Origin: Gemmatimonadota bacterium
GTDB taxonomy: Bacteria > Gemmatimonadota > Gemmatimonadetes > Gemmatimonadales > Gemmatimonadaceae
Direction of reading: 5' to 3'
NCBI GenBank assembly: GCA_003155795.1
Contig: PMEM01000027.1
Location: 100,721 to 135,630 of the forward strand
Length of the DNA: 34,910 bases
Shown here: in pieces, positions 1-9,698 of the stretch
How positions within the stretch are numbered: position 1 is the stretch's first letter
How the letters are laid out: every line of letters starts with the position of its first letter
The notes under the pieces: generated by a model
The model's database searches: none
Told to the model about the DNA's origin: nothing
Seen by the model: the letters and a program-made list of their open reading frames with translations, nothing else
Translations under genes and position numbers: made by a program

Positions 1-948
1 GGCGCGATGCAGGTCGCCGAGCGTGGGGAACACGAGCATTGAGCAGAGAGCAACGATGATCCACGGCCACGGGCGCAGCGCGTAGTGCGCGACGTTGAAC
101 CAGAGCGTCGCGCCGAGCGCGTGTTTCTCGTTCTTGGATGCGAGTATTCTCTGCGCGATGTAGCTGCCACCGCCAGGTTCGGCGCCCGGATACCATACGG
201 ACCACCACTGAACTGTCAGCGGTATTACAAACACCGTCACAGCTAGCGACGTGTCATGAAAGTCGGGCAACAACGAAAGCGTCTTGGGGTCAATCTTCGA
301 GAGCATTCCGGCAAGGCCGCCGACAGCGGGCTGATCGAGCGATACATACGCTGCGGCAATGACGCCGACCATCGCCAGTACAAACTGGACGAGATCCGTT
401 GCGAGCACGCCCCACAGTCCGGATACGGAGGCGAACAGCACGCACGCGGTGCCGGTGATGACTATTGTTTCGAGTCGGCCCCAGCCGAGCATGACGTTGG
501 CGATCTTGACGGCAGCGAGAGTCACCGTCGCCATGATCATGATATTGAAGAACAGCCCGAGATAAACTGCGCGGAAGCCGCGCACGAGAGCGGCCGGCTT
601 TCCCGAATACCGGAGCTCGTAGAATTCGAGGTCAGTCAGAACGCGTGACCGTCGCCACAGTTGCGCGTAGAAGAAGACCGTCGCCATGCCAGTGAGCAGG
701 AAAGCCCACCAGACCCAGTTGTAGGATACTCCGTGCGAACGAACGAAATCGGTGACCAGGTTCGGTGTGTCAGTACTGAACGTGGTGGCGACCATCGATG
801 TGCCGACAAGCCACCACGGTGCGGACTGCCCCGACGTAAAAAACTCGGCGACACTCGACTGGGATCGCCGGATATAGAACAACGCTGGCAGATAGCAGAG
901 AAAGAGGCTAACTGCGACGATGACCCAATCAATCGACGTCAACTGCAT
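1..948 (-). CDS. Sodium:solute symporter (SSS family), N-terminal part; cut by window edge
   Basis: I translated this by hand from an ATG at 948; the frame stays open for 316 codons to the left edge, so the C-terminus is missing (SSS proteins usually run about 500-600 residues). It starts MQLTSIDWVIVAVSLFLCY, a first membrane helix. A cytoplasmic-loop motif AEFFTSGQSAPWW and the segment ATTFSTDTPNLV follow, and further hydrophobic helices alternate with short loops, as in Na+-coupled sugar, proline or anion symporters. AGGA lies about 10 nt upstream of the start. The gene begins about 50 bp after the stop of the exported clan GH-D hydrolase on the same strand, so a two-gene operon importing the sugar released by that enzyme is the simplest reading. 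Substrate cannot be read from the sequence; a proline-type substrate is an alternative. Confidence 0.85.
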   Translation of the reverse strand, partial: MQLTSIDWVIVAVSLFLCYLPALFYIRRSQSSVAEFFTSGQSAPWWLVGTSMVATTFSTDTPNLVTDFVRSHGVSYNWVWWAFLLTGMATVFFYAQLWRRSRVLTDLEFYELRYSGKPAALVRGFRAVYLGLFFNIMIMATVTLAAVKIANVMLGWGRLETIVITGTACVLFASVSGLWGVLATDLVQFVLAMVGVIAAAYVSLDQPAVGGLAGMLSKIDPKTLSLLPDFHDTSLAVTVFVIPLTVQWWSVWYPGAEPGGGSYIAQRILASKNEKHALGATLWFNVAHYALRPWPWIIVALCSMLVFPTLGDLHRA

Positions 949-997
949 TCGGTCGTATCCTGTTGGCTATGTGTTGATGTGCGACTGCAGTCGAGTT

Positions 998-3094
998 TTA
1001 TACGGCTGACATTTCGAGCGTGAGAACTTCGAATGGTTGAAGATGGATCTTGCGATCCTCACCCGCGCGGAATCGGACCGGTGGATTTCCGCGATACTGT
1101 GCCCAAGGACTCCTGGCTGAAAACTGACGTGGAGCATTCGGGGGTAATTCAAATGCACGCGCGACATCGATCGAGATGTCCTGGGCGACGTTGGAGGGGT
1201 TACGTAGAGTGAGAATCCCTTTCCTGGAGGACCACGACGCCCACCCGTAAGGTTGCAGTCGCTGCGGGTCGCCGCCTACCCAGTGAGTGTCAACCAGCGT
1301 GTCGGCATTGGAGCGTGACCACTTGGCGCATTCCGCGATTGTGTCCCAGTTGGCAGGTGTGAGGAGAGACGCGGTGATGTACATCTCCTGCAATTGCGTC
1401 CCGGTACCGAAGTAGTCTCGAACCTCTGATGTGAAGTCGTTGCCGGGATCGTTCATCAGGTTGTGTGCCTGCTTCGCGTAGATCATGCCGTGCAGCATGA
1501 GAGAATTGATCGGAAACAGCGCGCCGGCGCGAACAACATGCTCATACGTGTCCGCGTCGCGGTAGGTGATCCACCGCTGGCGGCTCGTCCCGATGCCGGC
1601 GAACGAGTGATCTTCTCCGCCGCGCCAGATGGAATCTGCGTATCGCAGCCAGAATGGCGACGGATACGTGCCGGTTGTCAGATTCACATACAAATCGGGC
1701 TTCTCGGTGCGGAGCTCACCGATGAGATGTATCGCAGCGTCGAAGTCGCTGTCGAATGGGCTACCGGGGAATGTGTTGGTCGTTTCACCGGTGCCATCGA
1801 ATTTGAACTGATTGACGCCGTAGTGTCGAATCATGTCGAGGCAGGTATCACGGAAGCGCTTGTAGTAAATCGGCCCGGACAGCGCGAACCCTTCCTTGTT
1901 GGTTTCGAATCCCTGCGCCTTGCCATACGCAATTCGATCGGCGTGCGGCTGGCCGTAGCCACCCCACGGCGACATCCAGACGCCCGGGGCGGCACCGTAT
2001 TTATGAGTGGCCGCCTCGACGTTCGTGAAACCGTCCGGAAAGCCGGAATTGAATCGCCATAGCGTCTTGGAGTCGTCCCATCCGTCGTCGAAGAGGAACG
2101 AATCGAGTGTAACGCCGCGTTTCTGATGCAGCTCGGTGCCGAATGCGTTGATCGCCGCGAGCGCGTCGGCTTCGGAGTACTTGTTGAAATAGCCGATGTC
2201 GTACCAGGAGTTGTAGTGCAGGAACGTGCGATACGGGTGCGCGCGCTCGCGTTCGACATATGTGAGGAAATCGCGGCGCAGCTGGCCGGGATGTGTGACG
2301 CCGGTGACGGAGCTGAATTCGATAGTGGTTCCGGGACGGAGCGGGAGACTGCGCCCCATCCGGCAGCGAATCCTGTCACCGTCGACTCCGTTGTTCGCGA
2401 GCGGATGTTCGAAGGCGAAGTACGAAGTCCCGATGACGATCGGGGTACCGCGCACCGTGCCGGGGACCATCGCGTTCGGCGCGTTGAAGTCCATCAGCGA
2501 GATTTCGCGCAGCGGGACCTCGCCTTCGAGGGCGCGAATCGTAATCTCCTGGCGCAAGTACGCTGAACCATCGCGCAGGACGCCGCTCCAGACCACTTCG
2601 ATGCGGCCTGCGGAGTCGCGCATGCTGACGGTCACCTTGCGACCGGCGAGCCGTTCTGATTTGCGTGACGCCTTCGGATCGGCGGCCAGAGACTCGGTCT
2701 GTGGCGGCGATGTGATTCGCATGTCGCTCGCGTTAAGCGTCGTTTTGTCCGCAAAGGTCAGGACGAATGCCTGGGCGGGAACGGGAAGTGGCGATCTGTT
2801 CAGCCCATCGGTGATCTTCGCCGGTCGGAATGTGCCCGAAGTCGTCGTCCATATCGCGGTGATCGAAGCGTTGCCGAGCGTGACCTCATCGGCGACGATG
2901 GTAGAGCGGGCGGGTAGCTCATCTCCGCGAGACTTCCCGACAATGCCGAGCACGTCCGCAAAGGCGCCGCGTCCCAGCCCGAGCTGCAGGGCGCCGAGTC
3001 CGATGGCGATCCGACTGCCGCGATCGAGAAAATCGCGTCGAGTAACTCCAGGCCGAGGCGAGTCTGGAGCGGCTGAATCCCGGTTGTCCGCCAC
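998..3094 (-). CDS. Tat-exported clan GH-D (alpha-galactosidase-like, GH36-related) glycoside hydrolase
   Basis: A 698-residue protein starting at GTG, chosen because GGAG lies 8 nt upstream. A twin-arginine signal (TRRDFLDRG, residues 18-26, then a hydrophobic stretch to AFA) indicates folded export. Residues 55-280 resemble the N-terminal beta-sandwich of GH36-type enzymes. The TIM barrel follows: FLFDDGWDD (333-341), GVWMSPWGGYG (371-381) and QFKFDGTGE (429-437), where D433 fits the catalytic nucleophile. DSIWRGGEDHSF (487-498) would hold the acid/base Asp or Glu. A small beta domain ends the protein. The family is known to release alpha-linked galactose or N-acetylgalactosamine; the exact specificity is not readable. 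The SSS symporter lies just downstream. Assignment to clan GH-D is fairly secure, to alpha-galactosidase activity only tentative. Confidence 0.65.
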   Translation of the reverse strand: MADNRDSAAPDSPRPGVTRRDFLDRGSRIAIGLGALQLGLGRGAFADVLGIVGKSRGDELPARSTIVADEVTLGNASITAIWTTTSGTFRPAKITDGLNRSPLPVPAQAFVLTFADKTTLNASDMRITSPPQTESLAADPKASRKSERLAGRKVTVSMRDSAGRIEVVWSGVLRDGSAYLRQEITIRALEGEVPLREISLMDFNAPNAMVPGTVRGTPIVIGTSYFAFEHPLANNGVDGDRIRCRMGRSLPLRPGTTIEFSSVTGVTHPGQLRRDFLTYVERERAHPYRTFLHYNSWYDIGYFNKYSEADALAAINAFGTELHQKRGVTLDSFLFDDGWDDSKTLWRFNSGFPDGFTNVEAATHKYGAAPGVWMSPWGGYGQPHADRIAYGKAQGFETNKEGFALSGPIYYKRFRDTCLDMIRHYGVNQFKFDGTGETTNTFPGSPFDSDFDAAIHLIGELRTEKPDLYVNLTTGTYPSPFWLRYADSIWRGGEDHSFAGIGTSRQRWITYRDADTYEHVVRAGALFPINSLMLHGMIYAKQAHNLMNDPGNDFTSEVRDYFGTGTQLQEMYITASLLTPANWDTIAECAKWSRSNADTLVDTHWVGGDPQRLQPYGWASWSSRKGILTLRNPSNVAQDISIDVARAFELPPNAPRQFSARSPWAQYRGNPPVRFRAGEDRKIHLQPFEVLTLEMSAV

Positions 3095-3325
3095 GTGTCG
3101 ATCTCCAAGATCAATGTCCGTAGAGAGCGCTTATGGATCGCTCATCGTGGAGGCGAGATTACCGCGTGGGAGGCTCCGGGTCAAGCAGGAGGGAGCCATG
3201 TGGCGAGCACGGACAGAACTGGGGTCTACTCGGTCCATAGAGCTGGTGAAATAGCATCCTGGCAATTAGCGGGGATTTCGTGACGGCGTGCGGCGTCATG
3301 AAGTGCCTGCGCCGTCGTACGCTGG

Positions 3326-3817
3326 CTATGGGCTAGCGATTCTCCTCGTGGCCAGCAAAGTCGCAGAGTCGTTGAGGAACCCGCGAACTACATGGACTCC
3401 GTAATCACTGTGATTGACTGTGACCTGGTATACCTGATTCATGATTACAGCGGGGCAACCACGTATATTCGGCACGGAATCAAGCGGATTATCGACTATT
3501 CTTCGATAGTCTAGTATGAATGCGACGTCCAGCGTATCCCTAATCTGCCGCGTCGTCGCAGTGACGGAAAGCTGACAAGGATTATTGAATCCATAAAAGA
3601 TTGCAATTCGCTTGTTGCTCTCGAGGTGAATCGTGATGACTGAGTCTATTGCGCCTCGCGTTACGTTCGGTACCGGATGGACGGCAATTGGCAGCCAAGT
3701 ATCTTGATGGCACGGGTAGTCTCCATTACTGCAATTCACTACTACGCCGTGCCCCCAGCAAGCAGACAGAAAAACCAGCGCTACCGTCGCGAAACAGGTG
3801 CGCGCCACGGATCGCAT
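3326..3817 (-). CDS. Small lipoprotein of unknown function
   Basis: A 163-residue protein that I do not recognise. It has a typical lipoprotein signal: Arg at 2 and 6, a hydrophobic core and the lipobox LSAC with the lipidated Cys at residue 20. The mature part is rich in beta-prone and polar stretches and contains further Cys residues (CSNGDYPC, NNPC, RGCP) that could form disulfides in the periplasm. GGGAGG sits 4 nt before the ATG, which supports this start. It lies alone between the clan GH-D hydrolase and the amidase, on their strand but with gaps of about 170-230 bp, so co-transcription is uncertain. It is probably anchored in the outer membrane or periplasm; no function is proposed. 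Confidence 0.7.
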   Translation of the reverse strand: MRSVARTCFATVALVFLSACWGHGVVVNCSNGDYPCHQDTWLPIAVHPVPNVTRGAIDSVITIHLESNKRIAIFYGFNNPCQLSVTATTRQIRDTLDVAFILDYRRIVDNPLDSVPNIRGCPAVIMNQVYQVTVNHSDYGVHVVRGFLNDSATLLATRRIASP

Positions 3818-3989
3818 ACATCCTCCCTAGTACGGTGCGCTTGCCTTGCAAGTATCCGAATGGAGCCAATCCTCGACTATCGGATATTTCCAAGCGCGCG
3901 GTAAGTGCTATTTGATGGCAAAGCCATTTCTTCTTGCGCCCAGAAATCCCCCACGAAGTTATACGGATGTGAGTGTCCCAATCAGGCCT

Positions 3990-5651
3990 TCAGGTCAACT
4001 TCGCTGTTGCCAGGAACCGGGGTGCAATGCGCGCTTTTGTGTGTTGCTCGAATGCATACGCAAGCTTTATCAGAGTCGGCTCGCTCCACGCAGGTCCGAA
4101 GAATGACAGGCCGACTGGCAGCCCGAAATGGTAGCCAGCTGGAACCGTGATGTGCGGGTATCCTGCCACCGCCGGAAGATTCGTTGCGCTACCACCACCG
4201 CGCGGATCACCATTCACGAGATCGATGAGCGCCGGCGGTCCCTGCGTTGGAACGACTATCGCATCCAGTTTGTACTTCGCGACGGCAGCATCGATTCCTT
4301 CGGCGCGCGATTTGGTGTGACCGGCTGCGAGTGCATCGATGTACTTCTGGTCCGTCAACGGACCGCGGGCCTCGGAAGACTCGAAAATCTCCTGACCAAA
4401 ATACGGCATCTCCTCACTTCGGTGCGCGTTGTTGAACGCGATCAGATCAGCAAGAGTTTTCATCGGCGAAGTTGCGCCGAGTGACGCAAGATACGCGTTG
4501 AGGTCTGCCTTGAATTCGTAGGACAGCACATCACCCTCAGTGTTGCCCGAATTGCCCAGGTCTATCGGATCGATAACGATCGCACCCGCCGAACGCATCG
4601 CGTCGATCGCGGCGTTGGCGATGGCATCGGTCGCTACGCTGTAGCCAAAATACCTCACCCGAGGAATGCCAATGCGGGCCCCCTTGAGTCCCGCAACGTC
4701 GAGAAACGTCGTGTAATCGGTGTGTGCATTGCCGGCGCTCGGCGCGGTTGCCGGGTCACGCGAGTCCACTCCTGTAAGTACACCGAGCAGGATTGCCGCA
4801 TCCGTTACCGTCCGCGCCATCGGACCGGCGGTGTCCTGGGAATGAGAAATAGGGATGATTCCTGAACGACTCACGAGTCCAACGGTTGGCTTGATACCGA
4901 CAAGAGATTGTACCGCAGACGGCGATGTTATCGAACCGTCGGTTTCAGTGCCGATGGCGATCGCGCAGAGACTTGCCGTCGAGGCTGCGCCCGAGCCCGA
5001 GCTGGAGCCAGAGGGAGTGCGGTCCAGTGCGTAGGGATTGTGCGTCTGGCCACCCATTCCGCTCCAACCGCTCGTCGAATGCGTCGAACGATAATTCGCC
5101 CACTCGCTCAGGTTCGTCTTGCCGAGTATGACCGCGCCCGCAGCACGCAGGCGCTGAGCGACGAACGAATCGGTTGCCGGGATGGAATGCGCCAGCGCCA
5201 GCGAGCCCGCGGCCGTGGTCATACGGTCGTGTGTGCCGATGTTGTCCTTGATCAGCACCGGTATTCCGTGCATGGGACCGCGCACGTGGCCGGATTTGCG
5301 CTCGCTGTCCAATGATGCCGCTATTTCGAGCGCATCCGGGTTGATCTGAAGAACAGAGCGAATTGCCGGGCCGTTGCGATCGATTTCGGCGATCCGCTTG
5401 AGATACATCTCGCATATCGAGCGCGAAGTGTAGCGTCCGGACGCCATTCCCTGCTGCAGTTGTCCGATAGTCACTTCGTCGAGTTCGAATCCAGGCGGCG
5501 GTGACGCGTCTGGTACGCGTTCGACGTCGGCCGCCAGCGCGGACGACGGAAGGGCTCCTGTCGCTGCTGCCAATGCGCCACCAATACCGACGCCCAGGAA
5601 TGTTCGGCGGCTCAGGGTTGACGGGGAGCGTTCGTCGGATGATTCAGTCAT
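3990..5651 (-). CDS. Tat-exported amidase (amidase-signature family)
   Basis: I place the start at the ATG at 5651, giving 553 residues; an in-frame extension to 5747 would add 32 residues ahead of the twin-arginine signal SRRTFLGVG (residues 14-22), which normally lies near the N-terminus. The Ser-cisSer-Lys triad is visible: K135 in PVLIKDN, the Ser-rich loop PSGSSSGSGAAS (213-224) and the nucleophile S240 in ETDGSITSPS. Family members hydrolyse C-N amide bonds of small amides, peptide amides or acyl-amino acids. The end LPVGLSFFGPAWSEPTLIKLAYAFEQ is the usual C-terminal helix of the family. It diverges from the GH35 gene across a gap of about 200 bp. The substrate is unknown; a role in trimming prolyl or hydroxyprolyl amides is only a guess from context. 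Confidence 0.88.
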   Translation of the reverse strand: MTESSDERSPSTLSRRTFLGVGIGGALAAATGALPSSALAADVERVPDASPPPGFELDEVTIGQLQQGMASGRYTSRSICEMYLKRIAEIDRNGPAIRSVLQINPDALEIAASLDSERKSGHVRGPMHGIPVLIKDNIGTHDRMTTAAGSLALAHSIPATDSFVAQRLRAAGAVILGKTNLSEWANYRSTHSTSGWSGMGGQTHNPYALDRTPSGSSSGSGAASTASLCAIAIGTETDGSITSPSAVQSLVGIKPTVGLVSRSGIIPISHSQDTAGPMARTVTDAAILLGVLTGVDSRDPATAPSAGNAHTDYTTFLDVAGLKGARIGIPRVRYFGYSVATDAIANAAIDAMRSAGAIVIDPIDLGNSGNTEGDVLSYEFKADLNAYLASLGATSPMKTLADLIAFNNAHRSEEMPYFGQEIFESSEARGPLTDQKYIDALAAGHTKSRAEGIDAAVAKYKLDAIVVPTQGPPALIDLVNGDPRGGGSATNLPAVAGYPHITVPAGYHFGLPVGLSFFGPAWSEPTLIKLAYAFEQHTKARIAPRFLATAKLT

Positions 5652-5852
5652 GGCTCGGTATGTCGGGAGGGACGGAGTGCGCATCGCGGCCGATACGGTT
5701 ATGGACCGGCAATACTTAAAGTACGCAGAATTCTCTTGACCTGCCAAAGCTCAGCCCCTGGAACGGCGCCACATCAAGCCGGAGGCTCATCGGTTCCCAT
5801 GCGATAGAAAAAACGCGCAGAACGCTCCGGAAGGAGCTATTGTAGGGACTCC

Positions 5853-7769
5853 ATGACCATTACCAGATCCTGGCGACGCATGCTCTCGGGCCGCAAGCGG
5901 TGGCTGGTTGGGCTCCTCATCGTCGCATCCGCTGGTCCGATGTCGGCGCAGCGACCGCGTCAACGGAAAACCGTGCCGCGTGCGGTCCACGACTTCAGGA
6001 TCGCGAAAGGCGAATTTGAGCTGGATGGCAAACCGCTTCAGCTCATCTCGGGCGAGATGCACTACTCGCGAATTCCGCGGGCTTACTGGCGACAGCGTCT
6101 CCGAATGGCCAGGGCTATGGGATTGAATGCCATCTCCACATACGTGTTCTGGAATTATCACGAGATCCGTCCTGGCGCTTTCGATTTTCACACTGGTAAC
6201 CGGGATCTTGCGGAGTTCATCCGAATCGCGCAGGAAGAAGGACTGTGGGTGATCCTGCGCCCCGGACCGTACGTCTGTGCGGAGTGGGACTTTGGCGGCT
6301 ATCCGTCGTACCTGCTCAAGTCACCCTCGGCCACAGTGCGCAGTAACGACGCTCGCTACATGGCGGCAGCGCAGCGCTACATCAGCGCGCTGGCGAAAGA
6401 GGTGCGTCCGCTACTTGTAACGCACGGCGGGCCGATTCTAATGGTGCAGGTCGAGAACGAGTATGGCTCGTTCGGCTCCGATTCCAGTTACAAGGCGGCG
6501 TCTCGTCGCATGCTTCTCGACGCAGGGATCGACGTACCGTTGTTCACTGCTGACGGCGACTGGCTGTTCAACAAGGGGGGAATACCGGGCGTGTTTGCTG
6601 CTGCGAATGGCGAGACAAACTACGACACGCTCGCAAAACGGTCCGACGCCTTCAACAAGGGGAACGGTCCGTACATGGTTGCGGAGTTCTATCCCGGTTG
6701 GTTGACTCACTGGGCAGAACCATTTCCAACCACACCGACGAATAGCTTTCTTCCCGCGTACGACAGTCTGCTCAAGCGCGGTGTGAGCATCAACCTGTAC
6801 ATGTTTCACGGTGGCACGAACTTCGGGTTTACATCCGGAGCAAACTATACGAGGCGAATTCCGATACAGCCTAGCATGACCAGCTACGACTACGACGCGC
6901 CGCTGTCGGAAGCCGGCTGGCCGACGCCAAAGTACTACGCTCTTCGCGATGTAATTCGCAGGCACGTTTCGTATCCGATACCGGATGTGCCGGATTCGTT
7001 GCCTGTGATTGCATTACCGCCCGTCGCAGTCAGGGCGGACGCGAACCTGTTTGACCTGGTGGCCAGCATAAAGCCGGTGCGCGCGGCCGACCCGCTTTCG
7101 TTCGCAGACATCGATCAATCCGATGGTTTTGTGCTTTACCGGCATCGGTTCGCAAAGGCGATCAACGGATTGCTCGAAGTCCCGGGCCTGCGAGACTACG
7201 GTGAGGTTTTTGTGAACGGCGCACGTGTCGGAACTCTCGAGCGCAGCAAGAATAGTTTCGCCCTGCAAGTTCAGATTCCCGCTGGCGGTCGTCTTGATAT
7301 TCTCGTGGAGAATCTTGGTCGGATCAATTACGGCGCAGAGCTGGTGAGCGACAGGAAAGGGATTATCGAGCCTGTTGTGCTGGATGGCACTCGAGTTACC
7401 GGCTGGGAGATGTACGGGCTACCGTTTTCTGCTGCGCCCACTGAGCAAATTCGTAATGCTGCGCGCACAGCGATCGCAGGTGTCCCAACGGTGTATCGCG
7501 GCACATTCACGCTCACCAGTACCGGTGACACCTTCCTCGACATGCGCAGCTGGAACAAGGGCTTCGTATTCGTGAACGGTGTCAATCTCGGTCGTTACTG
7601 GAACGTGGGACCCCAACAGACTCTGTATCTGCCCGGCGCATGGTTGCGGCGCGGCAAGAATGACATCGTCGTCGTGGATCTTGATGGTCACGGCACGTCG
7701 GCATCAGTTGCGGGCCTGCGAACACCGATTCTGGATCAGCTCAACGTCGAGTCTGTTGGGACACCGTGA
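5853..7769 (+). CDS. Secreted GH35 beta-galactosidase
   Basis: A 638-residue protein with an N-terminal signal (RRMLSGRKRWLVGLLIVASAGPMSAQ, cleavage near residue 32). The GH35 barrel starts at FELDGKPLQLISGEMHYSRIP and holds the family signature GGPILMVQVENEYG (192-205), with the acid/base E203, and the nucleophile E278 in MVAEFYPGW. The barrel ends with the MFHGGTNFGFTSG motif. Two beta-sandwich domains follow, with WNKGFVFVNGVNLGRYWNVGPQQTLYLP near the end, as in full-length bacterial and plant GH35 enzymes. It removes terminal beta-galactose from glycans outside the cytoplasm. The start has TAGGGA 4 nt upstream. Its stop lies 4 bp from the stop of the convergent enolase-family gene. With the clan GH-D enzyme it suggests galactan or galactosylated glycoprotein use. 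Confidence 0.95.
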   Translation: MTITRSWRRMLSGRKRWLVGLLIVASAGPMSAQRPRQRKTVPRAVHDFRIAKGEFELDGKPLQLISGEMHYSRIPRAYWRQRLRMARAMGLNAISTYVFWNYHEIRPGAFDFHTGNRDLAEFIRIAQEEGLWVILRPGPYVCAEWDFGGYPSYLLKSPSATVRSNDARYMAAAQRYISALAKEVRPLLVTHGGPILMVQVENEYGSFGSDSSYKAASRRMLLDAGIDVPLFTADGDWLFNKGGIPGVFAAANGETNYDTLAKRSDAFNKGNGPYMVAEFYPGWLTHWAEPFPTTPTNSFLPAYDSLLKRGVSINLYMFHGGTNFGFTSGANYTRRIPIQPSMTSYDYDAPLSEAGWPTPKYYALRDVIRRHVSYPIPDVPDSLPVIALPPVAVRADANLFDLVASIKPVRAADPLSFADIDQSDGFVLYRHRFAKAINGLLEVPGLRDYGEVFVNGARVGTLERSKNSFALQVQIPAGGRLDILVENLGRINYGAELVSDRKGIIEPVVLDGTRVTGWEMYGLPFSAAPTEQIRNAARTAIAGVPTVYRGTFTLTSTGDTFLDMRSWNKGFVFVNGVNLGRYWNVGPQQTLYLPGAWLRRGKNDIVVVDLDGHGTSASVAGLRTPILDQLNVESVGTP

Positions 7770-7773
7770 ATTG

Positions 7774-8895
7774 CTATTTGCGTCGCGACGTATTGTGAAT
7801 ATCGATAACCGGCTTGCCCAGAACCTTGAGATTCGGACGGACTCCGAGTCCTGGTTCCTTCGACGCCGATAGCCGACCCTTGTTTCGCCGCGGTGCGCCG
7901 TCGGCAAATGCGACGGTTACGTACGAGTTGAAGTCGGTTGCGGAAAAGAGGAATCGTTCGGGTGTACTGTGCGCGAGGTGTGAGATGGCGGCAGTGATTA
8001 TGTCGCCGCCCCACGTGTCCTCGATCGTCATCGCTATACCAAGCGATACGCAGAGATCGCGAATCTGTCGCGCGCGCGTCAGGCCCCCGACCTTGGAGAT
8101 CTTGAGATTGATGACATCCATGGCGTGATCTGCAACGCCGCGAACGACCATGTCGATCCCGTCGACAACTTCATCGAGGATGAATGGGCGATTGGTGTGA
8201 CGGCGTACCGCGAGACACTCTTCGTAGCTGGGGCACGGTTGTTCGATATACACATCGACGTCGCGGACGGCGTCAGCAACGCGGACGGCAGCGTGTTGCG
8301 TCCAACCCGTGTTCGCGTCTGCGATCAGGACGTCGCCACGCGTGAGCTCTGCGGCCGCGGCGCGAATTCGATCGATATCCGTATTCGGGTCGCCTCCGAC
8401 CTTGAGCTGGAACTTGTGATACCCTTCCTTGCGATAGCGTGCAATCTTCTTCGCCATCTGCGCGGGCGACTCCTGTGAAATCGCACGATATAATGCGAAG
8501 TCCTCCCCTACATGGCCGCCCATGAGCGTTGCGACAGGCAGGCCGCTCACCTTACCGAGGAGGTCCCAGCACGCCATGTCGATTGCCGACTTGACGTATG
8601 GGTGTCCGCGCATCGCCCGATCCATCAATTCATTCAACTCGCCGAGCGCGAGGGGATCTGCGCCAAGCAGTTGCGGGGCGAGTTCAGCAATGCCGGTACG
8701 TGCGCCGCGTGCATATGCTGGCAGATAAGCTGGCCCGAGCGGGCACACCTCGCCCCAGCCGATAAGGCCGGCGTCGGTCTCGACTGCGACGACGGTCGAA
8801 TCGAAAACTGAAACGGCGTTGCCGCCCGACCAGCTGTATTTCCCTTCGTGGAGCGGAAGGTCGATCTGGTACGCGCGGATCGCGCTGATCTTCAT
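7774..8895 (-). CDS. Enolase-superfamily enzyme, hydroxyproline-betaine epimerase / cis-3-hydroxy-L-proline dehydratase type
   Basis: A 373-residue member of the mandelate racemase/muconate lactonizing branch. The start ATG at 8895 overlaps the TauE/SafE stop (ATGA) and has AAGG upstream; an extension to 8973 would only read through that gene. Visible catalytic parts are K165 in KFQLKVGG, metal ligands D193 (IADANTGW), E219 ([11 protein letters not shown]) and D241 (FILDEVVDG), K265 (NLKISKVGG), and DTWGGDI (293-299). From memory, the spacing and flanks ([31 protein letters not shown]) match the group containing HpbD (4-hydroxyproline betaine 2-epimerase) and cis-3-hydroxy-L-proline dehydratases. 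Because the neighbouring operon degrades free hydroxyproline and no betaine-demethylating genes are seen, the dehydratase role is preferred. The two activities cannot be separated by eye. Confidence 0.75.
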   Translation of the reverse strand: MKISAIRAYQIDLPLHEGKYSWSGGNAVSVFDSTVVAVETDAGLIGWGEVCPLGPAYLPAYARGARTGIAELAPQLLGADPLALGELNELMDRAMRGHPYVKSAIDMACWDLLGKVSGLPVATLMGGHVGEDFALYRAISQESPAQMAKKIARYRKEGYHKFQLKVGGDPNTDIDRIRAAAAELTRGDVLIADANTGWTQHAAVRVADAVRDVDVYIEQPCPSYEECLAVRRHTNRPFILDEVVDGIDMVVRGVADHAMDVINLKISKVGGLTRARQIRDLCVSLGIAMTIEDTWGGDIITAAISHLAHSTPERFLFSATDFNSYVTVAFADGAPRRNKGRLSASKEPGLGVRPNLKVLGKPVIDIHNTSRRK

Positions 8896-9698
8896 GCGGC
8901 AACCTTCACTGGCCTGCGTGAAGACATCCAAAGTGTGGCCGATGTATAGAGGAGCACGCCAACGACAACCCACTTGACTACACCGAGCGGCAACGACTTC
9001 ACGATAAATGCGGCGACGAGCACGCCGGGGATACCGCCGATCGCAAAAGCGAGCGCGGTGCGACGATCAAAGCGACCCGAGCGATAGAAACGGATGGCGG
9101 CAGCAGGGAGAATCAGCGACGCAGACGCAGCCATGATCGGGAATACAGCCTTGGTGTTCATGCCGAGCATGTAGGTCATCGCCATCGTCGGTGCGTAATT
9201 GCCAATTCCAAGACTGGTGAGCGAACCGATCACGACGCTTCCAAGTACTGCGATCACCAGTGTCACGCCGCTAAATCCTATCGTGCCGGCATCCAGCGAG
9301 AGGCTGGCCAGCATTCGCACCGCCATGAATCCCGCTGTGATGAGCAGTGCGATCGCCATGGCGCGTTGCATCAATTGCCGTGGCCAGTGGACTACTATGC
9401 CCGTGCCGAACCACGCGCCGATCCCGCCGGCCAGCACCATGCTTGTGATCGTCGGCACGTCGATCAGGCCACCGAGCAGGATGATGTAGATGATCGCTTC
9501 GGAGACCGTTGGGATGGCATGCCCCACGTTGAGGGTCCCGGGGATGTCATCATCCTCGACCATGCGCCCGAGCACCAGTACTGCGGTCGTCGTTGCGAAG
9601 GAGCCAATGCCGAGAGTATCGAAGAAGTTCGCGGCGGCGCCCAGTCCCAGCAGCGCTGGCATCGAAGTGCGGCGAGTAGTAGTGCCTGGTGCGGTCAT
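8892..9698 (-). CDS. TauE/SafE family membrane permease
   Basis: A 268-residue polytopic membrane protein with about eight hydrophobic helices and the internal duplication typical of TauE/SafE: an N-terminal half with [18 protein letters not shown] and LNVGHAIPT, and a C-terminal half with [19 protein letters not shown]. The family moves sulfite, sulfoacetate or other small organic anions across the inner membrane. I choose ATG at 9698 (TGATG overlap with BNR1, GGAG 5 nt upstream) over the TTG at 9701. It is translationally coupled to BNR1 upstream and the enolase-family gene downstream, so its cargo is probably the substrate or product of that enzyme. That would be an unusual role for the family and is inference; true sulfite export is the alternative, but no sulfur gene is nearby. 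Confidence 0.85.
   Translation of the reverse strand: MTAPGTTTRRTSMPALLGLGAAANFFDTLGIGSFATTTAVLVLGRMVEDDDIPGTLNVGHAIPTVSEAIIYIILLGGLIDVPTITSMVLAGGIGAWFGTGIVVHWPRQLMQRAMAIALLITAGFMAVRMLASLSLDAGTIGFSGVTLVIAVLGSVVIGSLTSLGIGNYAPTMAMTYMLGMNTKAVFPIMAASASLILPAAAIRFYRSGRFDRRTALAFAIGGIPGVLVAAFIVKSLPLGVVKWVVVGVLLYTSATLWMSSRRPVKVAA

Noticed and set aside
949-970. AGGATACGACC before the symporter as an operator half-site
   Set aside because: Only GGATAC matches, with no second arm and no promoter-like context; it is also the ribosome-site region.
256-1023. Open frames on both strands near the left edge taken as genes
   Set aside because: They overlap the symporter reading frame, which runs unbroken from 948 to the edge with clear membrane-protein character.
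3853-3886. TATCCGA...TCGGATA inverted repeat as another copy of the shared operator
   Set aside because: The arms are in reversed order and 20 bp apart, and it lies between a lipoprotein and an amidase with no link to the regulon; likely chance.
5652-5747. Amidase extended to 5747
   Set aside because: It would place the twin-arginine motif about 47 residues from the N-terminus; ATG 5651 gives a normal Tat signal.
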